DNA from: Montifringilla adamsi
Lineage: Eukaryota; Chordata; Aves; Passeriformes; Passeridae
Length of the DNA stretch: 64,000 nt
Direction: 5' to 3'
NCBI GenBank assembly: GCA_017590115.1
Contig: JAGGNK010009114.1
Span: 21,242,662 to 21,306,661 of the forward strand
A program made the translations under genes and the position numbers. Every line of letters begins with the position of its first letter. Positions within the stretch are counted from its first letter, which is position 1. The notes beneath the pieces are model-generated. The model did not search any database, had not been told where the DNA came from, and saw only the letters and a program-made list of their open reading frames with translations. Shown in pieces: positions 11,197 to 23,300 of the stretch.

Positions 11197-14100
11197 GCAA
11201 TTATCTAACCCAAAGAGTAATAAGCTGATGGACTAAAGCACCAAATGTGACTGTTTCTACCATTCCTCCCCACACTTTCCCCATCCCACTATTCATAATG
11301 CAGAAATCTCCATCTGTATCTCTGTCATTACTTGGAGGAAAACGTCAGGGATATTCATTCCCCCCCTTAGAGCAAAGCACTAAACATGATTTCATTGTGT
11401 TAAAAGCTATGATAATAGACTTCAGTCTATTAGTCCATTCCAATTTGTTTGAGATGCAATTAACAGTAAATAAGCACCAAAAGAAAGGGAGGGGAATTGG
11501 CTGCATTCACAGCAGAGCCTTCCTTCTAGGCCACACCACACGTGTGCTTGAGTAGCACACAAATTTGGGTACCTACACTTTTCTTTAGCCATTTTTTATG
11601 TTAAAAAAAAGAGACAGAGCCTTCAAATTAGACAAAATGCTAAAAAATTTTAAAGATGATGAGTGGTGAAATTTCTAACACTTTGGTTTTCCCACATTAC
11701 ACAGTGATGGTGAAACATCTAACATTGGTATTTTGCCAGCTCCAATATTCAGACAAAACTCCTCAGTTTTCCCAACTGCTTGGGAACATTTTTGCTCTCC
11801 TGCATTGCACCAAGGGCCATTACTGAGCCAGCTTGGCAATGGGCTCAGACAGCTGTTGTCCAAATAGCGAACATGTCCCTGGACTACTGGGAAAATTAGT
11901 GAACAAATTCTCCATTTCGGTCACACATCCCATTCCAGCCCCTTCCCCAGAGGGATAATAAAGTACCACAGTAGAGCAGCACTTCTCTGGCAGCCTTGGG
12001 AGCTGACCTTTCTGCTGAGCCAAGGCAGATGGAACAGGGACAGCTCCGCTCTGGAGCCGGCAGCGTGGCCCGGACTGGATTTCACACAGACTGCTGAACT
12101 GGCAAGGCTACACTCTGCAGAGGACAGTGATCTCAATGAAGGGAGATTTATATGCTTCTCTACTCCTACATAATTGCAAATCTCAAATATAACAGTATTT
12201 CAGCTTGCAATAGGAATGTGAACTCCCTAAGCTTTCCAAACAATCACTCCTGAGGGCTCACTGTCGTCCCTACTTCTGCAGTGCTCCAGATGCCACTGGC
12301 ATTTCCTAGAAAAGCCCAACAAGTGAGAAAATTAAAATTCAATGGCTATGCACATATCCCAGTAAAAGGCCAGTCTCTGGAGCAGCCGTAGGGCTGCAGT
12401 TTTCTCACTCCCTTTGGTCCCCACGAGGGTTTCTCAGCAAGCTGAGTCAGGCAGAGCTGGTGGCTCAGTGCCCAGCACCACGCTCAGACAGTGAAAACAT
12501 CACAGCTCTGATGTCCACGTGGCCCTAGGGCTGTCCTTAACAAGCTCTAATCCAGCTCCTGGGAGGCTGGCACACCCTGCAAAGCACATCCAGGGCAAAC
12601 AGGGTCATGGAGCAGGATTTCCAGGTGTACACTGACAATGCTGAATTTTATTTTATACTACCGAAGGACAAACAAATAATTTTATTATAAAAGTAAACAA
12701 AGGTATGCAACTTTCTGTTCACAATTGTTTAACTTGCTTCTTCCAAATCTTATTCTGATTTATGTGAAGAAGATGTTGATTAAATGAAGATCATTAGCTT
12801 GGAAGAATTATCATGCACCCAGTAATATATAAATCACACCAATGGTGCTGTTTTGCAATTTTATTTATATCTTTTTATGGACCTTAAATACTTGTCTATA
12901 TTAAATTGTTTCTACTGATCAGTCATCTGTACTTTGAATAGAAAATACAGATTCAAGAGTCACATGTGCCATTAAGAATTTTTGCCCAGAAATATTAAAT
13001 TCTGTGTATCTAAATTCAGCTCACAAAATGAAAGCAATTTAGGTGTTGTTTTCACATGTGTTCATTACCTACCATACTACTGAAATTCTTGGGAAATAAC
13101 CATGCCAGGTAATTGGAAAATTAAATGGTGAGTGTGTAGGTATCTAATCAGCATAGCTATGGAAACACAGATTTGGCATCAGCATTTGAAAACACTGGCA
13201 GAATTTCCTTTGGCTTTCATTCATTTTGGATGCCATTACATCTGTACATGTAATTCCACTGTTCTGCTGGAGAGTGGGGACTTGGACAGGCACTGCCAGG
13301 GCTGCAGGATCACCGGGACAGTGCCTGGCTGCACCCAACAGGTCCTGCCCTGCCTGGCACACTCTGGGCAAGCTCTGTAAGAGCAGAGAGCAGCTCTGGA
13401 GAGCAAGTGACCCAGGAAAGTGTCCTATCCTCAGGATCCAAACAGAAAACTCAGGTGTAAGCTCAAACTCACACAAACAAGCCTTCTGATCAACACACAT
13501 TGGCATTAAGCTTGTCATAGTGGCCTGGACAGGTTTCTGATTGCGTTTTGGAGCACTTGCTAACAGATTTCATTTGGCTCAAAGATGAAGTCTCAGTTCC
13601 AAAAGGAAAGAGACACAAGCAATTAAGTCTCTATCTTAACATTATCATCATGTGCTTCACTTTGCTTCTTTCAAAATTACAAAGGTGACACATTGGTAAG
13701 GGACATTTTGTGCGGCTTATCTCTACAATTAATTTAAAATAAAATGTAGCTGAATGGGAATATTACAAGAAAAAGAAAATCAAGGAGAGGTTGAACAATG
13801 AAATTCTTGGCAAGCCAGCAACTGTTCTGTACCAGCATGTACATTTAGTAGCAATTTGACAGCATTCCCACCAAATGGAGGAGCACAGACCTCCTCCAGA
13901 TGTGATGTGCAAGTGAAACACTAGACCTATTCTCCATGCTTTAGTCATACCGAGTTTCAAAGAATAAATATTTAAATTACGTTTCCAAATTTATCCTAAT
14001 AATTATTCCTTAGAATTACACCTCTTACCTGCTTCTGATCAGAGAATTCAAGCAATTCAGCTTTTATTTTCTATTTGAATTAGACTCTCCTTTCAGATTA

Positions 14101-15655
14101 ACATTATTATTAATTTCATTAATTTCTGGTTTTCCCGAAGCAGAAGTGTCATTTTTTCATTGAAACACTAACTTCATTAATATGTCCACATTTGCTCAAT
14201 AACTGCTTTAGACATATAGAAAAGATTCTGTTCAAAGTTTAACACACCCATCTGAATTTCTTTTATTTTTATACCATAAAAAAGGAGGAAAGTAACTGGA
14301 AGAACTGAATACAATAGAGTTCCGTAGCTGAAAAATATATACTTGTGCTCATAATTAGCAGTTGTTAACTGGATCTAGATTAAGCACCACTACATTATGA
14401 GGAAAGCCTCAATAGGAAGATTATTGAATTTTCTCCTCTACTCCATTACCAAGGATATAAAGGCATGCAAGAAGGGCTGATCCAAATACATTAGCAGGAA
14501 CAAAATTTGTTTTGGTGTAACTTTGCTTTTGGCAGAACATCCATCTTTTCACACCTAAACATTTTGTTTTGGAAGAATATTAAACATCTTTCTAAATGAG
14601 GGATTTTAAATCTGTTTACACTTACTCATTTTTATCATCTTTAGCAAATATTTTCCTGATGGTGAAGTTGTCAAACAGATTTTGTTATTTTCATTTTTCA
14701 TGCAATTAAATCCCACAAACCCTTCATGCACCTAATTGAAACACAGACAGAAATGCTCCTATATTTCCCAATTGCAGATCACTTTTAGTAGTTCTAAGGA
14801 CAAACTTATTCTAGTTTACAGGTTGAAATTTAAGTCATTACAAGGAAGCCACTTAGTAGTTCAACATACTCATATGAAGTATATGAATTTGCTATTGTCT
14901 TCCAAATTATATATTCCAAGTACACAGAGGCTGTAATGCCAGAACTGATGGAAGCTGAATAGATTGCACTCATTTTATGCACTACATTCAGAGGTTTCAA
15001 GGCCAAAAGAGCTCATTATGTACTTCTATCCTGAATTCTTTTGGAGCCAAGATTACAGGATTTTGACCTGCAATTCTGGCACCAGTCCTGTAATTTCCTG
15101 TTGGGTTTTCCTTTATAAAGAGCATGCAGGCTTGTTTTAAACACTTTAGTGCAGAATCCACCATAGCTCTTGATACTATGAGCTGACAAACTGAGAAAAC
15201 AAATCCTACTAGCATGCCATTAACACCTTACTTAAAGACCTTTCACTATATTAATGCCTGGGGGAATTAGCAATAAAAGAAACCCATTTAATTTTACAGT
15301 GTAATGTGAAGCACACTAAGGAGATGGCAGAAATTGGAGCCTATTCTGCTCTGTTCTGTAGAGTGCCCACTTCAACTGTCTGAATCCAGTTTATGCCACT
15401 GAAACAATTCACTGTTAGGGTAAAAACACAGGTTGTGTGCTATAGTGATGTATCCAAAAACCAACTACTCAATTTCTATTACATAATTTAATTAAGATGT
15501 GCATATAAACTTCTATACTCCATATAAAATCACACATATCCAATCTGCACAGAACAGAAACATTCCTTTTTCTGCTGTGGCATTTTCCCTGAACATGAAA
15601 CTCAACAGGAAGTGACAGTATTACTGTTTCTGTAACACTTACTTTCATCTTAGAC
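11197..15655. other. Intronic stretch, partly GC-rich, no recognised element
   Basis: Two more GC-rich blocks (about 11820-12600 and 13230-13500) alternate with AT-rich DNA. Open frames cluster in the GC-rich blocks on both strands (the longest is 124 codons at 13144-13518 minus), as expected when stop codons are rarer. None resembles a known protein. The AT-rich block 12630-13060 has few simple repeats and could be conserved noncoding DNA, which cannot be tested here. Confidence 0.6.
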
Positions 15656-15679
15656 AAAAAAAAAAAAAAAAAAAAAAAA
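15656..15679. repeat. Poly(A) homopolymer, 24 bases
   Basis: An uninterrupted run of A. On the minus strand it is a T run. No retroposed body is visible on the 5' side. Confidence 0.95.
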
Positions 15680-18259
15680 GAGCAGCATTTTATCAGCTTT
15701 CAACACACAGCCCTGAACAGGAAACAGAGGTATTCCACCTTTTTTCTCCAAGAAAAGAACCCAGAACTGGAGCTTCCCTAGAAGGAAACTACTTCCTAGG
15801 AAGAAAATAGCTACTACATTTGAGGATTGATGTCTTGTTTCAAGCAGATGCCAAGAACTCCTGGCCTGATACCAATAACTGCAAGAAAGACTTTTCACAT
15901 TCCTTACTCAGCAGCAGGGCAGAGGAAGAAAAGCTTCCAAGCCCCCTGGAGTGAAATATCAGCACAATGAGACTGCGCTCAGTGATGAGGGCATGCTTAG
16001 CATGTTTGGTTTTGGGAGATGAGAAGAGAGGAGAGGAAAGTGTTTTAATTCTCACTTTAAAAAAAAATGAAAAAAAGAAAAACAGAGTAACTCTTGGCAG
16101 GAGCAGATTACTTATTCCATATAGCAAGGAAAGCAGCTGGGAGAAAAATGTAACTTTCAAAATATTTGAAACTCATTGCTGACAAAGTTTGGCACAGCTT
16201 GGATCTGGCACTTGCTTCAGGACTTAATCACTGTTCTCCTTCCCTCTAGGAGAAATATCAGGAGTATACAACATATAAAGCAAAGAGAAATATATTCATT
16301 TTCAGTAAATAAGCAATACCTACAGGAGTACCTATGAAACATAATTTTATTTTCAGTTATGAAAAGACAAAAAGCTGTCACTGTGACTGTTTCTGCAGTC
16401 TTATAGCCAGTTAAACACTCTTCTTCCGAGACACCAAAAGGCAATGGAAATAAAGCATAATGTGATAAACAATCTGCATCCTTTTTTTTTCTAACCTGAT
16501 TTTTGTCTTTTTTAAGACAAAAAAATCTTGGAAATCTTTCAGCACAGAGTTATTTCCAAGTTTTGGGTTTTTACGTACTACTTCTAATCAGCATCTGAGA
16601 TTCTATTGCATTCATTTTTCACTTGCAAAACAGGCACTCGAGGGTGGATAAACAGTCCAATGCCAGCACACCCTAACCCAGTTAAATGCTAAAGTGATGT
16701 AGCATCTAACTCTATATGACATTTATTTTTACATATTTCATCAGAAAATGTTCATACTCCAATTATAAATGCAATAAAAAAGTCCTACAAATATTTAACA
16801 AATTGTAAATACTAGCTATATTGTGTAGCCCACATCAGGATTTCTTATTACCTTGTGTAATATAATATTCACCCTTTGTAAGAGCATACTCATCCCATTG
16901 TGAAGTTCTGCTACCTGTCTGATAAGTGCTCATACACTGAATTATTCAATATGTCCAATTAAAATCAATCATGTCATATAATGTGATTATTCGTCCCACA
17001 CCAAGAGAATAGGATCAATTCCAGAATTTCACACACAGCTTATTTAAAAAGAGAATACAGTTCACATAGTAAACATGTGAAGTAAACTCTTCTAAGTAGC
17101 AATCAAGAAATGCAGTGCCTATTAAAATACTGAGTTTCAAGCCAAAATAAGAAGAGGACAGGGTGATGTCCAGCATTGTGACACCAAGCAGCAGCTGAGA
17201 CGTGAGGCTGAGCAGATGCACAGAGAGAAGGATGAGAGTCCTGTGCCTGGGAAGGGCTCGTGTCTCAGACCAGATCTGAACCTGCTCCCCTGGCACAGCA
17301 CCAATCACTTCGTCTAGATAATTAATTCATTTAGATTTACTTGTGCACCAGAGATGCTGGCCAAACTAATATATAAATAATCAATATAATTGACAACATG
17401 CATCCGCAAGTGCAAAACTAGTGATTTTCCCCCTTTAAATAGGTTTTTCTTCCATAATTAGACTTTAATGAATGCTTTTCATAAATGTCAAATGAAACAT
17501 TTGAATAGTAAGTCAGTTCAGAGAAAATGTTAAAATGTTTTAAAGCCTAATACATTGAGGCAACTTCTGACTGCTAAGTCATAGAAGCAAAACCCCCAGA
17601 GCAAACCCCAACAGTGACAAGGGCACTGCTTTCTACATCACTGACACTCTATCACATCCAGAGTGTTTTGCCTGTCACCCAGAGCAACTTCAGCTATAAA
17701 AGCATCCTGCCTGGCTTTGTATCCTTTGAGTTCAAAAAGATTTTGAGCAGCTTGAGCACAGAACCAGTTTATAATACTCTATTCTGGGATTGCTCATGAT
17801 GCCACTGGCAGTGATGGAGGTGCACTCTGATGCCTTTTAGAGGGCAGCAAAAATTGTGGTGGCCAGGAGAATTCCAAACAGTCATATTTTCCATGTGGAC
17901 AGCAAATAAAATGGACAGTATTTCTAGTTCAGTTATTATGATAGGTTTATTTATGCCCCTGCATCCTTCCATTGGTGAAATACTGTATCAAAGATTGAAC
18001 TGATGCATGCAAAACACTTGAGCTCAGAGGCAGCTGTGGGAGTCATTCCTGCCCAGGGAAGGGGCACTAGAAAAGGGATTCTGCTTTATATTTAATGGGA
18101 GAAATTGCTGTCAATTCTAGAAGAGTGCATAGGAATGTAAGTTTCTAGTTTTTCTTCTGCATTTCTGCAGTAAGAGATGCCCTTTCCAATAGCCCTAGGT
18201 TGCATCAACCAGAAAGATAAAGCATTTATTATTTATTAGTCAAACCCTTGGATTACTTC
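15680..18259. other. Intronic stretch with no recognised element
   Basis: AT-rich unique sequence. A small T/A hairpin lies at 16498-16527 (GATTTTTGTCTT facing AAGACAAAAAAATC), with a two-base bulge. Nothing else is structured enough to name. Confidence 0.65.
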
Positions 18260-18282
18260 TTTTTTTTTTTTTTTTTTTTTTT
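18260..18282. repeat. Poly(T) homopolymer, 23 bases
   Basis: An uninterrupted T run, followed after a short gap by another T/G-rich stretch. On the minus strand it is an A run that could mark an old retroposition, but no source sequence is recognised. Confidence 0.95.
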
Positions 18283-18429
18283 CATTCTTTTGGGTTTTTT
18301 TCACCAGGCTTAATTCTACTTACATCCAATACATCCAATTTTCTCCAGCTGAACTGAATGCTGGAAGATAAATGGGTAACAATTATGGGGCTGGTTGCCT
18401 AATGACAGTTCTAGAGCAAATCATACAGT

Positions 18430-18560
18430 CAGAGACCAGAAGCAATGACACTGAAGAGTAAAGGGACTATTAAAGTCACCAAAGCTGACCTCTTGCACAT
18501 CATATTGGAAAACCAAACTATCAAAAAGCCAGAAATTCTTCTAAATGAGGCAACAAGACA
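18430..18560 (-). mobile_element. Possible ancient CR1/L3-like LINE 3' relic
   Basis: The order GGGACTATTAAAGTCA, then GCTGACCTCTTGCA, resembles the reverse complement of old CR1/L3 3' ends, where a block like gggaccttaaagatcat is followed by tctgacctcctgcata. Divergence is high and no terminal octamer repeat is visible. The call rests on remembered consensus and is tentative. Confidence 0.35.
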
Positions 18561-18841
18561 TAAATATGCCAAACACAGCATAACTTAAAAGAACATGTTT
18601 AACAGCAATAAAGATGCACATAAGTCTACACCCCAGTACCTCATTAATACCACAAAGGTATTTGTAGATTCAATTTTTCTTCAGAGAAGTTTGTCTGAAC
18701 TCATTAAACACGACACAAGAACTGATAAATAAAAATTTTAATCAGAGTTTTCTAGATATAATAGTAAAGGAAGAATCTAAGTTTTTAATTTCTCTCTAAA
18801 ACTTAAAGCTAGAAGAAAATTAACTACAATCAAATGGGGGG

Positions 18842-18952
18842 AAAAAAACCCCAACCAAACAAAACAACAAACCAGAAACACACACAAAGAAACACACAAA
18901 AACCCCAACCAAAATCAACAACCAAACCCAAAACAAACAACTAAAACCAAAA
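18842..18952. repeat. A/C-rich low-complexity tract
   Basis: About 110 bases are made almost entirely of A and C in irregular CAAA, CCAA and ACAC groupings, with no fixed unit. Similar shorter patches recur across the intron. Confidence 0.9.
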
Positions 18953-19954
18953 TCCTGTTTTTTGATATTCCACATTCAAGCAAAGAATCAGTAGCTGTTA
19001 TCAGTCATATTATACAGCCATGAGACAGAAGAAGAGGAGAAGCAGATGCCCTTACAGAGAAGGACACTCAGTGCACAAAATGCAGTTCCAAATGTTCTTC
19101 ATCTTGGTGGGAAGCATCTTCTATAAGAAGCAATAGATAAATTCTCTTAACTGATATGAAGATAGAAAAGATGTGGGGACAGTGCTGCAGAAGATAATTC
19201 GCATTGCTTGTGGAAGAACCAGAATGAATATTAATGATGTAGATCAAAAAAATCTTAAAAATTTATATTTACTTGCTTATACAGACATGCCAAAATTCTT
19301 TCAGGTTGTTCACCAGTGAATTCTTAAATTAATCTTTCACCTGCAGAGGAAATGACTAAAACTAAGAAAGACTATTCTCATTATGGACAATGTAAGAGCT
19401 CGCCAACTGGTGATTCCTGTAACACAGACAGACACACAAACCCAAAATATTCCCATAAAATCTAACAGTTAGATTTTGCATTCAGTCAACATTAAGAGTT
19501 ATTGCTATTCATGAAGGACCTGTGCAGGTAATGTTTGAGTGTTACAGGAGATTCACAGCAAACAAAAGGCACTGAAGTAAAAAGTCAGTTCACTGGATTT
19601 CAAAAGCAAACTCATACTTACAGACAAACATTTCCCAGTCACTTCAAATCTACAGCAGACAAAATGAGCTGACAAACCTCTCTTCCTCATCCTGCTATTT
19701 TTCAATAGATGGAGAAGATCTCTGAGTGGCTGCCCTGGGCATTCCTCAGGAGTGACTCTGGAACAGAGCTCAGCAAGCCCCTGGCAGGGACAGAGGTGTC
19801 AGAGGCTGAATGCAAAACCAGGGACTTCATCATGAGCCCACTGCAGGGGCTGGCTGCACAGGGACAGCAGCTCTGCCTGGAGCACGGATAAACAGGGAGA
19901 CACAGCTATCCCTCCAACCATGGAGCAGCCACTATGACAGAAATAAAGTGCCAA
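18953..19954. other. Intronic stretch with no recognised element
   Basis: AT-rich up to about 19690, then a GC-balanced block (about 19700-19950) that abuts the LTR. That block has short open frames on both strands and no retroviral gene similarity, so it is probably the insertion-site flank and not provirus interior. Confidence 0.6.
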
Positions 19955-20369
19955 GTTATCGAAAGCAGGTGCCCCCAACACAGGGAATGATTGGCATCTG
20001 ACTCCATTGATCCAGAATGCTGAACAACTGCTTTATTAAAACTGTATTATATTGCATCATATTATACTATATTAAAGAGATACTATACTATACTATACTA
20101 AATTACATACTAAAGAAAACTTGTGACTATCTCTCAACAGTCAGGACACAGTGATGGGTTAATTAATATAAACAACCATCACCAGAATCCAACTACCAAA
20201 TCCCTTCAGGTAAACAAATTCCTTCCTAACACATTGCAGGTGTGTAAAAACAACAGGACCAGCAGGTAGAGATAAGAATTGTTTTCTCTTCTTCTCTCTG
20301 TGCTTCTCCAGGAAAAAAACTGGGAGAGAGAATTATCTCTCTCTCTGTTCAGAGAATGTGAATGCCACA
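19955..20369 (-). mobile_element. Solo LTR of a passerine ERVL-type endogenous retrovirus
   Basis: Read on the minus strand, it opens TGTGGCATTCACATTCTC and runs through an AGAGAGA-rich segment. It continues with AACCCATCACTGTGTCC, a TAGTATAGTATAGTAT array, AATAAAGCAGTTGTTC and CCCTGTGTTGGGGGCACC. I recognise this order as that of ERVL-like LTRs common in songbird genomes. The AATAAA poly(A) signal is at 20032-20037 on the minus strand. No gag, pol or env similarity lies on either side, so it is a solo LTR left by recombination. The right edge is clear; the left edge and the target-site duplication are not resolved (right flank CCAAA, left flank near TGCCA/GCCAA). It lies in the same orientation as DPP10. 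Confidence 0.85.
20081..20100. repeat. TACTA pentamer repeat inside the LTR
   Basis: About four tandem TACTA units (TAGTA on the LTR sense strand) are part of the AT-rich segment before the poly(A) signal. They are typical of this LTR type and not an independent microsatellite. Confidence 0.85.
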
Positions 20370-23300
20370 CCAAATGACATAAAGGTGCCACCTCTGTGCC
20401 ACTCTGGCTACAAAATGAAAGTGTGAATTTCCTGCAGAAACAACAGCACATCAGTGGTATGACTTTCACCCTGGTGTGACTTTCACCACTGGCTTTTTGT
20501 CATCTTGCAAGGACTTTAACCTCATTATATTCTAGGTGCAGCACTTTATATGGTGCTACATGTAATACCTCCACTGTAATTTTGCATTTTAAAGCATCAT
20601 ACTAATCAATTTAATATGGTGTGTGGTACCATCATGCAGAATTCCCATGAAATAAGGCCATTTGGAGGGTTTTAATAAGCCTTTATCACTTGGTGTCTAG
20701 TTTATAACTGTGCATAGTATTTCTTAGCACAGATTACCCCAGTATTGATGTGAGGTAGTAGCACAGGCTATAATTATTAAAGTAAAAGACATGGGACTTT
20801 GAGATTAAACTGGCTTTGAAACAACATACTACATCCACCTTAACTAAGCACCCACATCAACAACACCTGCAGGCAACAGTGGCAGTCCAAGAGAGAAAAT
20901 GAGTTCTCACAGCTTAAAATTCATCTTCAGAATTCTGAAATATCTGAATCCTTCCAGTGATACAGAGAATTGAGTTCTACTCTCTGCAGATTGTATTCTG
21001 ATATTGCCTATCAGTCACATGCCAGTGTGTGATGTTTCTTTTAATGGGAAAAAGTACATTTTGTAGCATATATAACATTAGCACTTCTTCCAGAAATTTG
21101 AAATACAGTGATCTTAGCACTCAGCATAACAGAAGCAGAGCCACTATAAAGTACATTAAAATCCTGTTTTTTATTTTAATGATGACCTATTTTTAATGAT
21201 TTTTTTAACAGAAAGAAGAAACACCTGACTTTTCCTTAGTTGTGCTGACTGAAGATTCCTGCACCTTCAACTTGCAACTGATATTCAACTTGCAACTGAT
21301 ATTGCAGAAAGGTTGCAGATAGAAGTCTGAAAAAGCTGGGCAAAATAAGAGGTATATAATAAATTTCACAGACATACAGTTAGAAGGTTTCATTAATTTC
21401 CCCAAAGGATTACTTTTTAGTTCTAAAAGAGAAATTACCTCAGTGGCAGAAGCTAGAGGCTCCTTGGAACTGAGTGAACCACACTAAGACTTTGATCATT
21501 AGGAAAGTTAAGAATTTTGGACAAAGGGAAAAGAAAAATAAAATCTCTTAGATCAGCTTTTGAAAATAGAGTTCAAGCTGTGTGCTTCAGCTGGAAATGT
21601 TTTACCACTATGCCTTTTGACATAACAGATGGCACTGTCACCCAAGTAAGCACAAAATCTGGTTCAAATAACCTGACTGGAAATCACAATGGCTTGAAGC
21701 CAAGCTGTAGGAGGTAGGATCTGACTGACCTTACAGATAACCTGTCCCTGTCTTAACCTTTGTGTGGGTTGGTCCTAACTTTTCAGACTGATTGAACTGA
21801 AAAGAGGTTTGCCACATCTCTAAAAAGTGTCAGAAACACTACAAGATCGAAAATAACTTTGTTTTCTTTCCTGTTCCATTAATTGCTCCTAAGACACTTT
21901 GTGATTCAGACATTTACATTTGTTCAAAATAAAGCCTCATTTACCTCAAAGTTTCCCCATTCAACAAAAATCCTTAAGCATCTGACCCACAATCAGCATT
22001 TTTACATAAATGCACACATTTCCCTCTCTCTTTCTTCAGTTCAGTTGCTATAGCAAAACATTCAGTCAGTTTTTTAGCTGAAAATGAGCAAGCTTCATAC
22101 TGATATAAGAAAGAACAAAAACCAATCACTTCACCAGCCATAGCATCCAAACCGTGCTTTAATTACATGAAACTCTTGAAAAAGAACTGAGAACTGCTAT
22201 TAGGTCTGGGATCAATCAGTCCTGTGAAAGGAAAGGTTTCCAGACAGGCTCCAGTCACACAGGTGCTGGAGCAATCCTACTTCTCCCTCTAATTGCCTCA
22301 ATTTTATTGAAGATGAAAATGTTAACTCATAGAGATGGCAACTCTGTGCATACAGTGAATGCAGAAATGCAATTTATATTCCTCTTTGGAGATGCCCTAA
22401 AAAAAAAAATCCTATGATGAAAGCTAAAATTAACTTTAGAATAAAATCAAGTGTATTTCCACAGGCACCATAAGTAAATATAGTATTGTACATACATTTG
22501 ACACTAACAAGCTTCTCTTAGAGGGATTTCTGTAGGTGATATATCCCTTTTTAATCTGGATGATTAAAAGCCTCTTGATTCAGTGACATGCACCACAAGT
22601 CCCCAGCTGGACAAGTAGCAGAGAACTAAGAGCCACTCTTTTCTCACTACTGTTGCAGGTTAGAAACAATTAAAACTATCAGTAGGAATTAATTATTATT
22701 TAGATTTTTTTCCATTCTCTCCCTGAGGATGCAAAAGTCTGCAGGTCACTTGTACTCTCCTCTTCCTTTACAGATAAATCAAATTGATTGATTTGTCTTG
22801 ATATGGGGTAGAAAAATCTTGGCCATAAAGCAGAGAAAACCTCCCTAGTAAAAGAATCCATTTTAGTCATTAGTTTTTGGGCTCATTTTTCCTTTACAAA
22901 TGTATCATTTCCAGCAGCAAGAAGTCAGATTGAATACAAAAATTATCTGACCTGTGCTACAAAAAGGTGACTCAGCTGACTAACATCAACAGATCTTGGT
23001 TGTTTTATGTTTTTTATTAAATGTATATTTGAAAAGAGCAGTATTCCTGAGAAATCTCTCTTACCACCAGAGATTTTTTAAGAAATGTAAAGAAACATTG
23101 TATAATTATACCTGCTGGGCTGTGTATTTTTCACAAGATGAGCTGCTGTGGAATTAAACTGCCTGTAAGTACCATTCAAGTGTTTTTTTCAATGTGCTTC
23201 TTTGTCACACACACCCCCTGTCCACGAGCAGGGCTCGGGATGTCCTTGTGATCTACAGTTCCTCTGCCTCTCATGGCAAGTAGCAGTCATAGCTCTTCTT

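Noticed and set aside
16498..16527. T/A hairpin as a microRNA precursor or terminator
   Set aside because: Arms are short and made almost only of A and T; this is expected in low-complexity DNA.
19700..19950. Internal retroviral sequence next to the LTR
   Set aside because: No gag, pol or env-like reading frame and no second LTR. Better explained as host flank of a solo LTR.
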